NCBI RefSeq assembly: GCF_040869045.1
Contig: NC_090324.1
Span: 189,222,028 to 189,286,027 of the forward strand
Origin: Eurosta solidaginis
Taxonomy: Eukaryota; Arthropoda; Insecta; Diptera; Tephritidae
Length of the DNA stretch: 64,000 nucleotides
Direction: 5' to 3'
Part shown: positions 32,169-44,151 of the stretch, in pieces
Position numbering within the stretch: the first letter of the stretch is position 1
Layout of the letters: each line of letters starts with the position of its first letter
Notes under the pieces: model-generated
What the model saw: the letters and a program-made list of their open reading frames with translations, nothing else
What the model was told of the DNA's origin: nothing
Database searches by the model: none
Made by a program: the position numbers and the translations under genes

Positions 32169-35100
32169 AAGGAAGGCTAAGTTCGGGTGTAACCGAACAT
32201 TACATACTCAGCTGAGAGCTATGGAGACAAAATAAGGGAAAATCACCATGTAGGAAAATGAACTTAGGGTAACCCTGGAATGTGTTTGTATGACACGTGT
32301 ATCAAATGGAAGCTATTAAAGAGTATTTTAAGAGGGAGTGGGCCATAGTTCTATAGGTGGACGCCTTTTCGAGATATCACAATAAAGGTGGACCAGGGGT
32401 AACTCTTGAATTTGTTTGTACGATATGGGTATCAAATGAAAGGTGTTAATGAGTATTTTAAAAGGGCGTGGGCCTTAGTTCTATAGGTGGACGCCTTTCC
32501 GAGATATCACCATAAAAGTAGAGCAGGGGTGACTCTAGAATTTGTTTGTACGATATGAGTATCAAATGAAAGGTGTTAATGAGTATTTTAAAAGGGCGTG
32601 GGCCTTAGTTCTATAGGTGGACGCCTTTTCGAGATATCGCCATAAAGGTGGGCCAGAGGTGACTCCAGAATTTGTTTGTACGACATGGGTATCGAATGAA
32701 AGGTGTTAATGCGTAGTTTAAAAGGGAGTGGGCCTTAGTTCTATAGGTGGCCGCCTTTCCGAGATATCGCCATAAAGGTGGACCAGGGGTGACTCTAGAA
32801 TTTGTTTGTACGATATGGGTATCAAATGAAAGGTGTTAATGAGTATTTTAAAAGGGCGTGGGCCTTAGTTCTATAGGTGGACGCGTTTTCGAGATATCGC
32901 CATAAAGGTGGACCAGGGGTGACTCTAGAATTTGTTTGTACGACATGGGTATCAAATGAAAGGTGTTAATGAGTATTTTAAAAGGGAGTGCGCCTTAGTT
33001 CAATAGGTGGACACCTTTTCCAGATATCGCCATAAAGGTGGACCAGGGGTGACTCTAGAATTCGTTTGTACAATATGGGTATCAAACGAAAGGTGTTAAT
33101 GAGAGTTTTAAAAGGGAGTGGGCCTTAGTTCTATAGTTGAACGCCTTTTCGAGATATCGCCATAAAGGTGGAGCAGGGGTGAATCTAGAATTTGTTTGTA
33201 CGATATGGGTATCAAATGAAAGGTGTTAACGAGTACTTTAAAAGGGCGTGGACTTAGTTTTATAGGTGGACGCCTTTTCGAGATACCGCCATAAAGGTGG
33301 ACCAGGGGTGACTGTAGAATTTGTTTATACGATATGGATATCAAATGAAAGGTGTAAATGAGTATTTTAAAAAGGAGTGGGCCATAGTTCTATAAGTAGA
33401 CGCCTTTTCGAGATATCGCCATAAAGGTGGACCAGGGGTGACTCTTGAATTTGTTTGTACCAAATGGGTATCAAATGAAGGTGTTAATGAGTATTTTAAA
33501 AGGGCGTAGGCCTTAGTTCTATAGGTGGACGCCTTTTCGATATATCGCCATAAAGGTGGACCAGGGGTGACTCTAGAATTTGTTTGTACGATAAGGGTAT
33601 CAAATGAAAGGTCTTAATGAGTATTTCAAAAGGGAGTGCGCCTTAGTTCTATAGGTGGACGCCTTTTCGAGATATCGCCAAAAAGATGGACCATGGGTGA
33701 CTCTAGAATTTGTTTGTACGATATGGGTATCAAATGAAAGGTGTTAGTGAGTATTTTAAAAGGGCGTGTGCTTAGTTTTATAGGTGGATGCCTTTTCGAG
33801 ATACCGCCATAAAGGTGGACCAGGGAAGACTGCAGAATTTGTTTGTACGATATGGATATCAAATGAAAGGTGTTAATGAGTATTTTAAAAGGGAGTGGGC
33901 CTTTGTTCTGTAGGTGGACACCTTTTCGAGATATCGCCATAAAGGTGGACCAGGGGTGACTCTTGAATTTGTTTGTACGATATGGGTATCAAATGAAAGG
34001 AGTTAATGAGTATTTTAAAAGGCGTGGGCCTTAGTTCTATAGGTGGACGCCTATGCAGAATTTGTTTGTACGATATGGATATCAAATGAAAGGTGTTAAT
34101 GAGTATTTTAAAAGGGAGTGAGCCTTAGTTCGATAGGTGGACGCCTTTTCGAGATATCGCCATAAAGGTGGACCAGGGGTGACTCTAGAATTTGTTTGTA
34201 CGACATGGGTATCAATGAAATGTGTTAATGAGTATTTTAAAAGGGAGTGGGCCTTAGTTCTATAGGTGGACACCTTTTCGAGATATCGCCATAAAGGTGG
34301 ACCAGGGGTGACTCTTGAATTTGTTTGTACGATATGAGTATCAAATGAAAGGAGTTAATGAGTATTTTAAAAGGCGTGGGCCTTAGTTCTATAGGTGGAC
34401 GCCTTTTCGAGATATCGCCATAAAGGTGGACCAGGGGTGACTCTAGAATTAGTTTGTACGACATGGGTATCAAATGAAATGTGTTAATGAGTATTTTAAA
34501 AGGGAGTGGGCCTTAGTTCTATAGCTGGACACCTTTTCGAGATATCGCCATAAAGGTGGACCAGGGGTGACTCTAGAAATCGTTTGTACGATATGGGTAT
34601 CAAATGAAAGGTTTTAATGATTTTTTTAAAAAGGAGAGGACCTTAGTTCTATAGGTGGACGATTTTCGAGATATCGCCATAAAGGTGGACCAGGGGTGAC
34701 TCTAGAATTTGTTTGTACGATACGGGTATCAAATGAAAGGAGTTAATGGGTATTTTAAAAGGCGTGTGCCTTAGTTCTATAGGTGGACGCCTTTTCGAGA
34801 TATCGCCATAAAGGTGGACCAGGGGTGACTCTAGAATTTGTTTGTACGACATGGGTATCAAATGAAATGTGTTAATGAGTATTTTAAAAGGGAGTGGGCC
34901 TTAGTTCTATAGGTGGACACCTTTTCGAAATATCGCCATAAAGGTGGACCAGGGGTGACTCTAGAATTTTTTTGTACGATATGGGTATCAAATGAAAGGT
35001 GTTAATGAGTATTTTAAAAGGGCGTGGGCCTTAGTTCTATAGGTGGACGCCTTTTCGAGATATCGCCATAAAGGTGGACCAGGGGTTACTCTAGAATGTG

Positions 35101-36934
35101 TTTGTATGACATGGGTATCAAATAACAGGTGTTAATGAGTATTTTAAAAGGGAGTGGGCCTTAGTTCTATAGGTGGACACCTTTTCTAGATATCGCCATA
35201 AAAGTGGACCAGGGGTGACTCTTGAATTTGTTTGTAAGATATTGGTATCAAATGAAAGGTGTTAATGAGTATTTTAAAAAGGTGTGGGCCTTAGTTCTAT
35301 AGGTGGACGCCTTTTCGAGATATCGCCATAAAGGTGGACCAGGGGTGACTCTAGAATTTGTTTGTACGATATGGGTATCAAATGAAAGGAGTTAATGAGT
35401 ATTTTAAAAGGCGTGGGCCTTAGTTCTATAGGTGGCCGCCTTTTCGAGATATCGCCATAAAGGTGGACCAGGGGTTACTCTAGAATGTGTTTGTATGATA
35501 TGGGTATCAAACGAAAGGTGTTGATGAGTATTTTAAAAGGGAGTGGGCCTTAGTTCTATAGGTGGACACCTTTTCCAGATATCGCCATAAAGGTGGACCA
35601 GGGGTGACTCTTGAATTTGTTTGTACGATATGGGTATCAAATGAAAGGTGTTAATGAGTATTTTAAAAAGGAGTGGGCCTTAGTTCTATAGGTGGACGCC
35701 TTTTCGAGATATCGCCATAAAGGTGAACCAGGGGTGACTCTAGAAATCGTTTGTACAATATGTGTATCAAACGAAAGGTGTTAATGAGTATTTTAAAAGG
35801 GAGTGGGCCTTAGTTTTATAGGTGGACGCCTTTTCGAGATACCGCCATAAAGGTGGACCAGGGAAGACTGTAGAATTTGTTTGTACGATATGGTTATCAA
35901 ATGAAAGGTGTTAATGAGTATTTTAAAAGGGCGTGGGCTTAGCTTTTTAGGTGGACGGCTTTTCGAGATACCGCCATAAAGGTGGCCAGGGAAGACTGTA
36001 GAATTTGTTTGTACGATATGGATATCAAATGAAAGGTGTTAATGAGTATTTTAAAAAGGAGTGGGCCTTAGTTCTATAGGTGAACGCCTTTTCGAGATAT
36101 CGCCATAAAGGTGGACCAGGGGTGACTCTTGGATTTGTTTGTACAATGTGGGTATCAAATGAAAGGTGTTAATGAGTATTTTAAAAGTGCGTAGGCCTTA
36201 GTTCTATAGGTGGACGCCTTTTCGATATATCGCTATAAAGGTGGACCAGATGTGACTCTAGAATTTGTTTGTACGATATGGGTATCAAATGAAAGGTGTT
36301 AATGAGTATTTTAAAAGGGAGTGGGCCTTAGTTCTATAGGTGGACGCCTTTTCGAGATATCGATATAAAGATTGACCAGGGTTAACTCTAGAATGCGTTT
36401 GTACAATATGGGTATCAAACGAAAGGTGATAATGATTATTTTAAAAGGGAGTAGGCCTTAGTTCTATAGGTGGACGCGTTTTAGAGATATCGCCATTAAG
36501 GTGGACCAGGGGTGACTCTATAAAGTGTTTGTATGATATGGCTATCAAATTAAAGGTATTAATGAGGGTTTTAAAAGGGAGTGGTGGTAGTTGTATGTGT
36601 GAAGGCGTTTTAGAGATATACCCCAAAATGTGGACCAGGGTGACCCAGAACAGCATCAGTCGGGTACAGCTAATTTATTTATATATGTAATACCACGAAC
36701 AGTATTCCTGCCAAGATTCGAAGGGCTTTTGATTTCGCCCTGTAAAACTTTTTCATTTTATTCTACTTAATATGGTAGGTGTCACACCCATTTTACAAAG
36801 TTTTTTTCTAAAGTTATATTTTGCGTCAATAAACCAATCCAATTACCATGTTTCATCCCTTTTTCGTATTTGGTGTAGAATTATGGCATTTTTTAATTTT
36901 TCGTAATTTTCGATATCGAAAAAGTGGGCGCGGT
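32169..36934. mobile_element. HINE 4a, truncated on the right
   Basis: Left end and hairpin as usual, then the array and the first part of the core up to AAAGTGGGCGCGGT, where AAGGAAGGCTAAGTTCGG of HINE 4b follows directly. In internal region 5 the same core continues GCGGTCATAGTCGG, so the join is at about 36934. Confidence 0.65.
32310..36645. repeat. 130-bp tandem array 4a, about 33 units
   Basis: The longest array together with array 5. Units are 130 bp with 129- and 128-bp variants, some lacking one G (AAAAGGCGTGGGCC). Blocks of several units reappear in array 5, for example the GTGTGCTTAGTTTTATAGG unit followed by GGGAAGACTGCAGAATT. Confidence 0.93.
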
Positions 36935-37079
36935 AAGGAAGGCTAAGTTCGGGTGTAACCGAACATTACATACTCAGCTGAGAGCTATGGAGACAAAACA
37001 AGGGAAAATCACCATGTAGGAAAATGAACCTAGGGTAACCCTGGAATGTGTTTGTATGACATGTGTTTCAAATGGAAGC

Positions 37080-39230
37080 TAATAAAGAGTATTTTAAGAG
37101 GGAGTGGGCCATAGTTCTATAGGTGGACGCCTTTTCGAGATATCGCCATAAAGGTGGACAAGGGGTGACTCTTGAATTTATTTGTACGATATGGGTATCA
37201 AATGAAAGGTGTTAATGAGTATTTTAAAAGGGCGTAGGCCTTAGTTCTATAGGTGGACGCCTTTCCGAGATATCGTCATAAAGGTGGGCCAGGGGTGACT
37301 CTAGAATTTGTTTGTACGATATGGGTATCAAATGAAAGGTGTTAATGAGTATTTTAAAAGGGAGTGGGCCTTAGTTCTATAGGTGGACGCCTTTTCTAGA
37401 TATCGCCATAAAGGTGGGCCAGGGGTGAATCTAGAATTTGTGTGTACGATATGGGTATCAAATGAAAGGTGTTAATGAGTATTTTAAAAGGGCGTGGGCT
37501 TAGTTTTATAAGTGGACGCCTTTTCGAGATACCGCCATAAAGGTGGACCAGGGGTGACTCTTGAATTTGTTTGTACGATATGGGTATCAAATGAAAGGTG
37601 TTAATGAGTATTTTAAAGGGGCGTGGGCTTAGTTTTATAGGTGGACGCCTTTTCGAGATACCGCCATAAAGGTGGACCAGGGGTGACTGTAGAATTTGTT
37701 TGTACGATATGGATATCAAATGAAAGGTGTTAATGATTATTTTAAAAAGGATTGGGCATTAGTTCTATAGGTGGACTCCTTTTCGAGATATCGCCATAAA
37801 GGTGGACCAGGGGTGACTCTTGAATTTGTTTGTACGATATGGGTATCAATTGAAAGGTGTTAATAAGTATTTTAAAAGGGCCTAGGCCTTAGTTCTATAG
37901 GTGGACGCCATTTCGATATATCGCCATAAAGGTGGACCAGGGGTGACTCTAGAATTTGTTCGTACGATATGGGTATCAAATGAAAGTATTTTAAAAGGGA
38001 GTGGGCCTTAGTTCTATAGGTGGACGCCTTTTCTAGATATCGCCATAAAGGTGGGCCAGGGGTGACTCTAGAATTTGTTTGTACGATATGGGTATCAAAT
38101 GAAAGGTGCTAATGAGTATTTTAAAAAGGAGTGGGCCTTAGTTCTATAGGTGGGCTCCTTTTCGAGATATCGCCATAAAGGTGGACCAGGGGTGACTATT
38201 TAATTTGTTTGTACGATATGGGTATCAAATGAAAGGTGTTAATGAGTATTTTAAAAAGTTTGGCCCTTAGTTCTATAGGTGGACGCCTTTTCGAGATATC
38301 GCCATAAAGGTGGACCAGGGGTGACTCTAGAATTTGTTTGTACGATATGGGTATCAAATGAAGGGTGTTAATGTGTATTTTAAAAGGGAGTGGGCCTTAG
38401 TTCTATAGGTGGACGCCTTTTCTAGATATCGCCATAAAGGTGGGCCAGGGGTGACTCTAGAATTTGTTTGTACGATATGGGTATCAAATGAAAGATGTTA
38501 ATGAGTATTTTAAAAGGGCGTGGGCTTAGTTTTATAGGTGGACGCCTTTTCGAGATACCGCCATAAAGGTGGACCAGGGGTGACTCTTGAATTTGTTTGT
38601 ACGATATGGGTATCAAATGAAAGGTGTTAATGAGTATTTTAAAAGGGCGTGGGCTTAGTTTTATAGGTGGACGCCTTTTCGAGATACCGCCATAAAGGTG
38701 GACCAGGGGTGACTGTAGAATTTGTTTGCACGATATGGATATCGAATGAAAGGTGTTAATGAGTATTTTAAAAAGGATTGGGACTTAGTTCTATAGGTGA
38801 ACGCCTTTTCGAGATATCGCCATAAAGGTGGACCAGGGGTGACTCTTGAATTTGTTTGTACGATATGGGTATCAAATGAAAGGTGTTAATGAGTATTTTA
38901 AAAGGGAGTGGGCCTTAGTTCTATAGGTGGTCGCCTTTTCTAGAGATCGATATAAAGGTGGGCCAGGGGTGACTCTAGAATTTGTTTGTACGATATGGGT
39001 ATCAAATGAAAGGTGCTAATGAGTATTTTAAAAAGGAGTGGGCCTTAGTTCTATAGGTGGACGCGTTGTAGAGGTATCGCCATAAAGGTGGACCAGGGGT
39101 GACTCTATAATGTGTTTGTATGATATGGGTATCAAATTAAAGGCATAAATGAGGGTTTTAAAAGGGAGTGGTGGTAGTTGTATGTGTGAAGGTGTTTTCG
39201 AGATATAGATCAAAATGTGGACCAGGGTGA
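37080..39230. repeat. 130-bp tandem array 4b, about 16-17 units
   Basis: Related closely to array 3: the same right-end unit with GACGCGTTGTAGAGGTATC occurs at 26320 and 39060. One unit near 37985 lacks about 18 bases. Confidence 0.93.
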
Positions 39231-39934
39231 CTCAGAACAGCATCTGTCGGGTACAGCTAATTTATTTATATATGTAATACCACGAACAGTATTCCTGCAA
39301 AGATTCGAAGGGCTTGTGATTTCGCCCTGCCGAATTTTTTCATTTTATTCTACTTAATATTGTAGATGTCACACCCATTTTACAAAGTTTTTTTCTAAAG
39401 TTATATTTTACGTCAATAAACCAATCCAATTACCATGTTTCATCCCTTTTTTCGTATTTGGTATAGAATTATGCCATTTTTTAATTTTTCGTAACTTTCG
39501 ATATCGAAAAAGTGGGCGTGGTCATAGTCGGATTTCGGCCATTTTTTACACCAATACAAAGTGAGTTCAGATAAATACGTGAACTGAGTTTAGTAAAAAT
39601 ATATCGATTTTTGCTCAACTTATCGTGTTAGCGGCCGAGCGGAAGGACAGACGTTCGACTGTGTATAAAAACTGGGCGAGGCTTCAATCGATTTCGCCCT
39701 TTTTCACAGAAAAGAGATATCGTCTTAGAATCTAAGACCCTACGAAATTTCACAAGGATTGGTAAATTTTTGTTCGACTTATGGCATTAAAGGTATCCTA
39801 GACAAATTAAATGAAAAAGGGCGGAGCCCATTTTGAAATTTTCTTTTATTCTTGTATTTTGTTGCACCATGTCATTTCTGGAGTTGAATGTAGACATAAT
39901 TTACTTATATATTATATTTTTTGTTTTTGTTTTT

Positions 39935-40100
39935 ATCGGCCTATTGATAAATCATTCAAGGTTCGAATCGAGCTCAAGGCCAGAACAATAATTTTAACAA
40001 CAAAATACAATTTTTCAAATTTAGAAAAATTAAAAAATAACAATAATTATCATTAGAAAAAATTATTGTTCTGGCCTTGAGCTTGATTCGAAACTTGAAT
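39935..40100. mobile_element. Fold-back insertion in HINE core, copy 4
   Basis: Same element and site as 27196-27360, with arms at about 39952-39994 and 40059-40100. A further remnant consisting of the right arm only lies at about 48690-48722 in internal region 5. Confidence 0.6.
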
Positions 40101-40205
40101 GTATTATATTTTTTGTTAAAATTTGACTTAAAAAAATTTTTTTCTTTAAAGTGGGCGTGGTAGTTCTCCGATTTTGCTAATTTTTATTAAGCGTATACAC
40201 GTATC

Positions 40206-40569
40206 GGCCACCGTGGTGTGATGGTAGCGTGCTCCGCCTATCACACCGTATGCCCTGGGTTCAACTCCCGGGCAAAGCAACATCAAAATTTTAGAAATAA
40301 GATTTTTCAATTAGAAGAAAATTTTTCTAAGCGGGGTCGCCCCTCGGCAGTGTCTGGCAAGCACTCCGATTGTATTTCTGCCATGAAAAGCTCTCAGTGA
40401 AAACTCATCTGCCTTGCAGATGCCGTTCGGAGTCGGCATAAAACATGTAGGTCCCGTCCGGCCAATTTGTAGGGAAAAATCAAGAGGAGCACGACGCAAA
40501 TTGGAAGAGAAGCTCGGCCTTAGATCTCTTCGGAGGTTATCGCGCCTTACATTTATTTCTTTATTTTTA
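40206..40569 (+). mobile_element. tRNA-derived SINE with ATTT tail, copy A
   Basis: It starts GGCCACCGTGGTGTGATGGT, with a box A region GGTGTGATGGTAGCGTGCTC and box B GGTTCAACTCC at 40258-40268, followed by CCGGGCAAAG. The body contains GCCTTGCAGATGCCGTTCGG and ends GTTATCGCGCCTTACATTT plus ATTT repeats. This is a full-length SINE with polymerase III promoter. It replaced about 35 bases of HINE core seen in copy 3. A second full copy is at 55532. Confidence 0.8.
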
Positions 40570-41242
40570 TCTTCAACGACTGCCAAATTACACCTTGCAA
40601 AACTTTTAAATTACCTTTTTTTAAAAGTGGGCGGAGCCACGCCCATTGTCCAAAATTTTACTGATTTTCTATTTTGCGTCATAAGTTCAACTCACCTACC
40701 GAATTTCATCGCTTTATCCGTCTTTGGTAAAGAATTATCGCACTTTATCTCTTTTTCGAAATTTTCGATATCGAAAAAGTGGGTGTGGTTATACTCCGAT
40801 ATCGTTCATTTTAAATAGCGATCTGAGATGAGTGCCCAGGAACCTACATACCAAATTTCATCAAGATACGTCAAAATTTACTCAAGTTATCGTGTTAACG
40901 GACGGACGGACGGACGGACATTGCTCAATCAAATTTTTTTTCGATACTGATGATTTTGATATATGGAAGTCTATATTTATCTCGACCAACCGTTATCCAA
41001 TCAAAGTTAATATACTCTGTGAGCTCTGCTCAACTGAATATAATTACAACTTTAGAAATAAATTGTTAAAATATCTATATATTAAATATTAAATAAGGTA
41101 AATTTATTAAAAATTAATGAAGGTCAAGAATAAAATGGAATGTTGGAATAATGATTAAAATTAAAGTTTAAATTAGCAAATTTTTTCCCAAGGAATCAGC
41201 AATAAATTTTTATTTTCCCTTGAATTTTCTCTTTCAATCGAA

Positions 41243-41743
41243 ATGTCTTGGTGGACAAAAAGAGCCCAAGGCATTATGATAGCCATAGCTGGCTACGAAG
41301 TAGGAAAGGAGGCACTTCCCAAGGCAGTCGGTTCTATGTACCGGAGCAACTCGGGATTTTTCCCGACCAAGGACTGTCATTTCAGTGTAACCCCATTTAA
41401 TTTGTTGCGTCCCTCCCACACATTGTCATCCTCCCGGTTTACCCCTGTTGAAACAGCAAGTTTCCTTGGACTCCCGTTAGAGGATATTGATGACAATTTG
41501 TGATCGGTCGCGGCTGTTAGGTGGGGCGAAGCACTGCTAAAACAACAACAACAAGTAGGAAAGGAAAGTTCTGAAGCATCAGAAAATAAAATGGTTAAAT
41601 ACGAACCACCAGCAGAGGTAGACACAAAAAACACCCCAAACATTCCAGATGTTGGGCTAGGCGCAATGATTTGCGTGGTCGGGCTATTTGTCATTACAAT
41701 AGCCACTATAATCAGAAAATACCTGAAATTTAAGTATAGGTAA
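41243..41743 (+). pseudogene. ORF K copy 4, split by retroposon
   Basis: Same structure as copy 3: first 22 codons, retroposon at 41309-41552, chimeric stop at 41503, then the K frame with the membrane segment open to the TAA at 41741-41743. Confidence 0.55.
41309..41552 (+). mobile_element. CAA-tailed retroposon in ORF K, copy 4
   Basis: Same insert and same AAGTAGGAAAG duplication (41298-41308 and 41553-41563) as copies 2 and 3. Confidence 0.8.
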
Positions 41744-41856
41744 TTAAATAACGTGCAAAAGCGCGTCTAATTTTTTTTTTGTACCCAAATTACCAAACTC
41801 AAAGCTGAGGAAGAGCAATAAACAATTCAAGTAAATCTCAAATAGTAAATATAAAA

Positions 41857-42165
41857 ATATCACTATCGACAGTAAAGGCAGCCCTGCCTAAAGCGTACAG
41901 CAAATAAAAAATTTGCATGATTCCTCTAAATGCTCCTGACAAAGATGTTCACGAAGCAATAGGAAATTCTAGAACAGTGGAAATAGGCAAAAACGAAGCA
42001 ACAAAAAAATAATAATACTAAAAAACAGCCAATAAGAACAAAAGAAAAATGAAGAAAAAGTCACAAAGAGAACCTATAAAAATATATGTGAAGCGATATA
42101 TAAATTTGCATCAAAAGACTAGTCACGCTCATTTTCATCTTAGGATAGAAAAAATGTTAGCGTAG
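41857..42165 (+). pseudogene. ORF L copy 4, start lost
   Basis: ATA in place of ATG and an early TAA, as in copy 3, plus a further frameshift in the A run near 42005. The C-terminal SQREPIKIYVKRYINLHQ is recognisable. Confidence 0.45.
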
Positions 42166-42450
42166 AAAAATTATCAAGCAACCAGATTGTTGAGGAAGTT
42201 ATTGACTTAGGACAATATTCGACCAGGCATACAAGAAATGCCGGCAATCCAGGACTTGAAATTTATAAGGAAACACAGTTGTCCTGAGGGACAAATTGGT
42301 GAAAAATTAATTGAATATTTACTGCAGTAGGCAAATTTAAAAATAATAAAAAAGTACCCAAGTTCTACAAGATCTAATAATTGCACTAACCCTAGAAGTA
42401 GTGAAAGTGGCAAATCCCGGTTAAAAATTAAATAATTCTTCATTAATATC

Positions 42451-42603
42451 ATGACGATTCTGTCTTGGTGGTCGCCGCAGAAATCGCATGACGTAAAAGG
42501 CCAAAAATATATTGCTGGAAAATACAAAATAAGAGATACAAAATTTTTTGCATCCACTGTACCTTCCGCTTACCCATTAGCCGAACTAATACTATTAATA
42601 TAA
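42451..42603 (+). CDS. ORF N copy 4, 50 aa
   Basis: Open frame with MTILSWWSPQKSHDVKGQ (Pro to Ser change) and AYPLAELILLI at the end. Compared with copy 1 five of six codon differences alter the residue or length, so no selective constraint is visible. Confidence 0.33.
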   Translation: MTILSWWSPQKSHDVKGQKYIAGKYKIRDTKFFASTVPSAYPLAELILLI

Positions 42604-43504
42604 ACTACCTTGCTCTTCCATCAACCATAGCTCCAAAATTCCTGCACAATTAGTTACAGATTTTTGTTATACACTAAATTCAATAAACCCCTAACAAAAT
42701 AAAACCACAACGAAAATAGTTATTTAATAGAAATAATTAAAGTTAGAAATATAATTATAGAGAAATAGATATAAGTATGCCCTGTTTCAGTTAGGAAAAC
42801 CTAGTTTTTTAGAGAAGTCATAATTTTAGGAAAAATATTTTTATTTAGCCACAGGTAGAATAGAAAATAGTAATAGGAAAATATTTTTTAGAGTTGAATA
42901 TAGTAATAGAAAATATTTTTACTTCAACCCACACATATAATACATAAAAATAGGTTTAAACCGGTATAGAACATATTACATGGCACAGTATAGAACATTT
43001 GCTAGTAACCCAAATGATTTGAAAAAAAAAAACCAAAACAATCACACTATAGACATTCCAATTTTCTCGTCATTAAAAATGGAAACAAGCAAAAACAAAA
43101 AAAAAAAACGAACATAAAGTCATATTGGCATCAAGTTACAGTTACTTCATAATAATTTGTAAACACATGCCGATTTTTAAGGGAGTCGACGCTCTTACTC
43201 ATCATAGTAAATACACAAAAAAAAATAGCAAAAGTCAGCTTATTATGAAAAAGTGAGAATCAGCATAATGGGCACTCTATGTAAAGCAAATGCAAACCCA
43301 TAAAAACAAAAATAGGAAAAACATATACTCATAATATCAAGTTACCACTATGACATAATTAATAATTACAATTAAATTAAAAAAAAATCTCTTTTGGTAA
43401 CACCAAGCAAGTCGACTGGGTCATTCAACGTAAAATGAAACAACACGGCACACTTATCACAGTGACATTAGAGTGACCGTCTATAATTAAGCATAAAATT
43501 ATAT
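42604..43504 (+). other. A-rich 3' region, copy 4
   Basis: As in the other copies, but the stretch just after the GTCGAC palindrome (AAGGGTCGGCTGTGC and the A run) is deleted at about 43197. No gene seen. Confidence 0.5.
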
Positions 43505-43550
43505 AAATAAATAAATAAATGTAATGCGCGATAACTTAAAAGGCCGATGG

Positions 43551-43914
43551 TGTAGTATCTCGTGGAATTCACCTCACTTCAAACACGCTTAACATTACAA
43601 ATATACGTTCATTGACCCAGATAACTACCATGAGTTCATTCGCATTTGCCAAGTCGCCCAATGTATTAATGCGTCATACCGAACTGCTCAAACAGGAATC
43701 ATATTGACAATATGTAGGTCAATATAATAATATGCTGACAAACCATTCCTCACTATTGAGTCATGCACCTCTAGTATGTAAATATTAAAGTAAGTATGTA
43801 TATATGTATAGGCTAAGAACTTTTGTATAAATAGTAATCAATGTCGTCAATAAAGAAAAATCAGAAATTGCTATCCAAACGTTCGACACACAATCATTTT
43901 TAACGTTCTTTACA
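43551..43914 (+). repeat. LTR 5
   Basis: TGTAGTATC to TTTACA, 364 bp, followed by TGGCGATCCTGCCAG. Very close to LTR 4. Confidence 0.85.
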
Positions 43915-44151
43915 TGGCGATCCTGCCAGTATAGATCGGAATTAGCAAAACTGCTAAAGATCTAGCTGGTCAGTGGAACCTGTCGTAAAGCAGGATTCGC
44001 CTTCTTTACATGGCGATCCTGCCAACCTGATCTTCAATTAGCTGAAAATTTGCTCATAAGCAAAATTTGCCAGATCTTGCTGAACAGAGATCCTGCCATC
44101 TCAACAAACAGTTCGCTAACTGCCAAGAATTTTAAATACAGGATTAAAGGT

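Larger units (their letters stand above)
36935..41042. mobile_element. HINE 4b, both ends present
   Basis: It starts AAGGAAGGCTAAGTTCGGG and ends GAGCTCTGCTCAACTGAATATAATT, the most complete terminus in the window. It contains an array, a core with the fold-back insertion, a SINE and a (GGAC)n run at 40901-40919. The left ACTCAGCTGAGAGC and right GCTCTGCTCAACTGA ends are imperfect inverted repeats. Confidence 0.7.
30825..43550 (+). mobile_element. Internal region 4 (longest)
   Basis: It holds leader repeats (31160-31550), ORF J at 31729-31818, HINE 4a with the largest array, an abrupt join at 36934 to a second HINE left end (4b), the fold-back insertion, a SINE at 40206-40569, ORF K split by the retroposon, L without start and N intact. 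The extra length comes from the second HINE. Confidence 0.8.

Noticed and set aside
32310..36645. CRISPR-like regular repeats
   Set aside because: Units are contiguous 130-bp tandem copies without unique spacers, in a eukaryotic repeat context.
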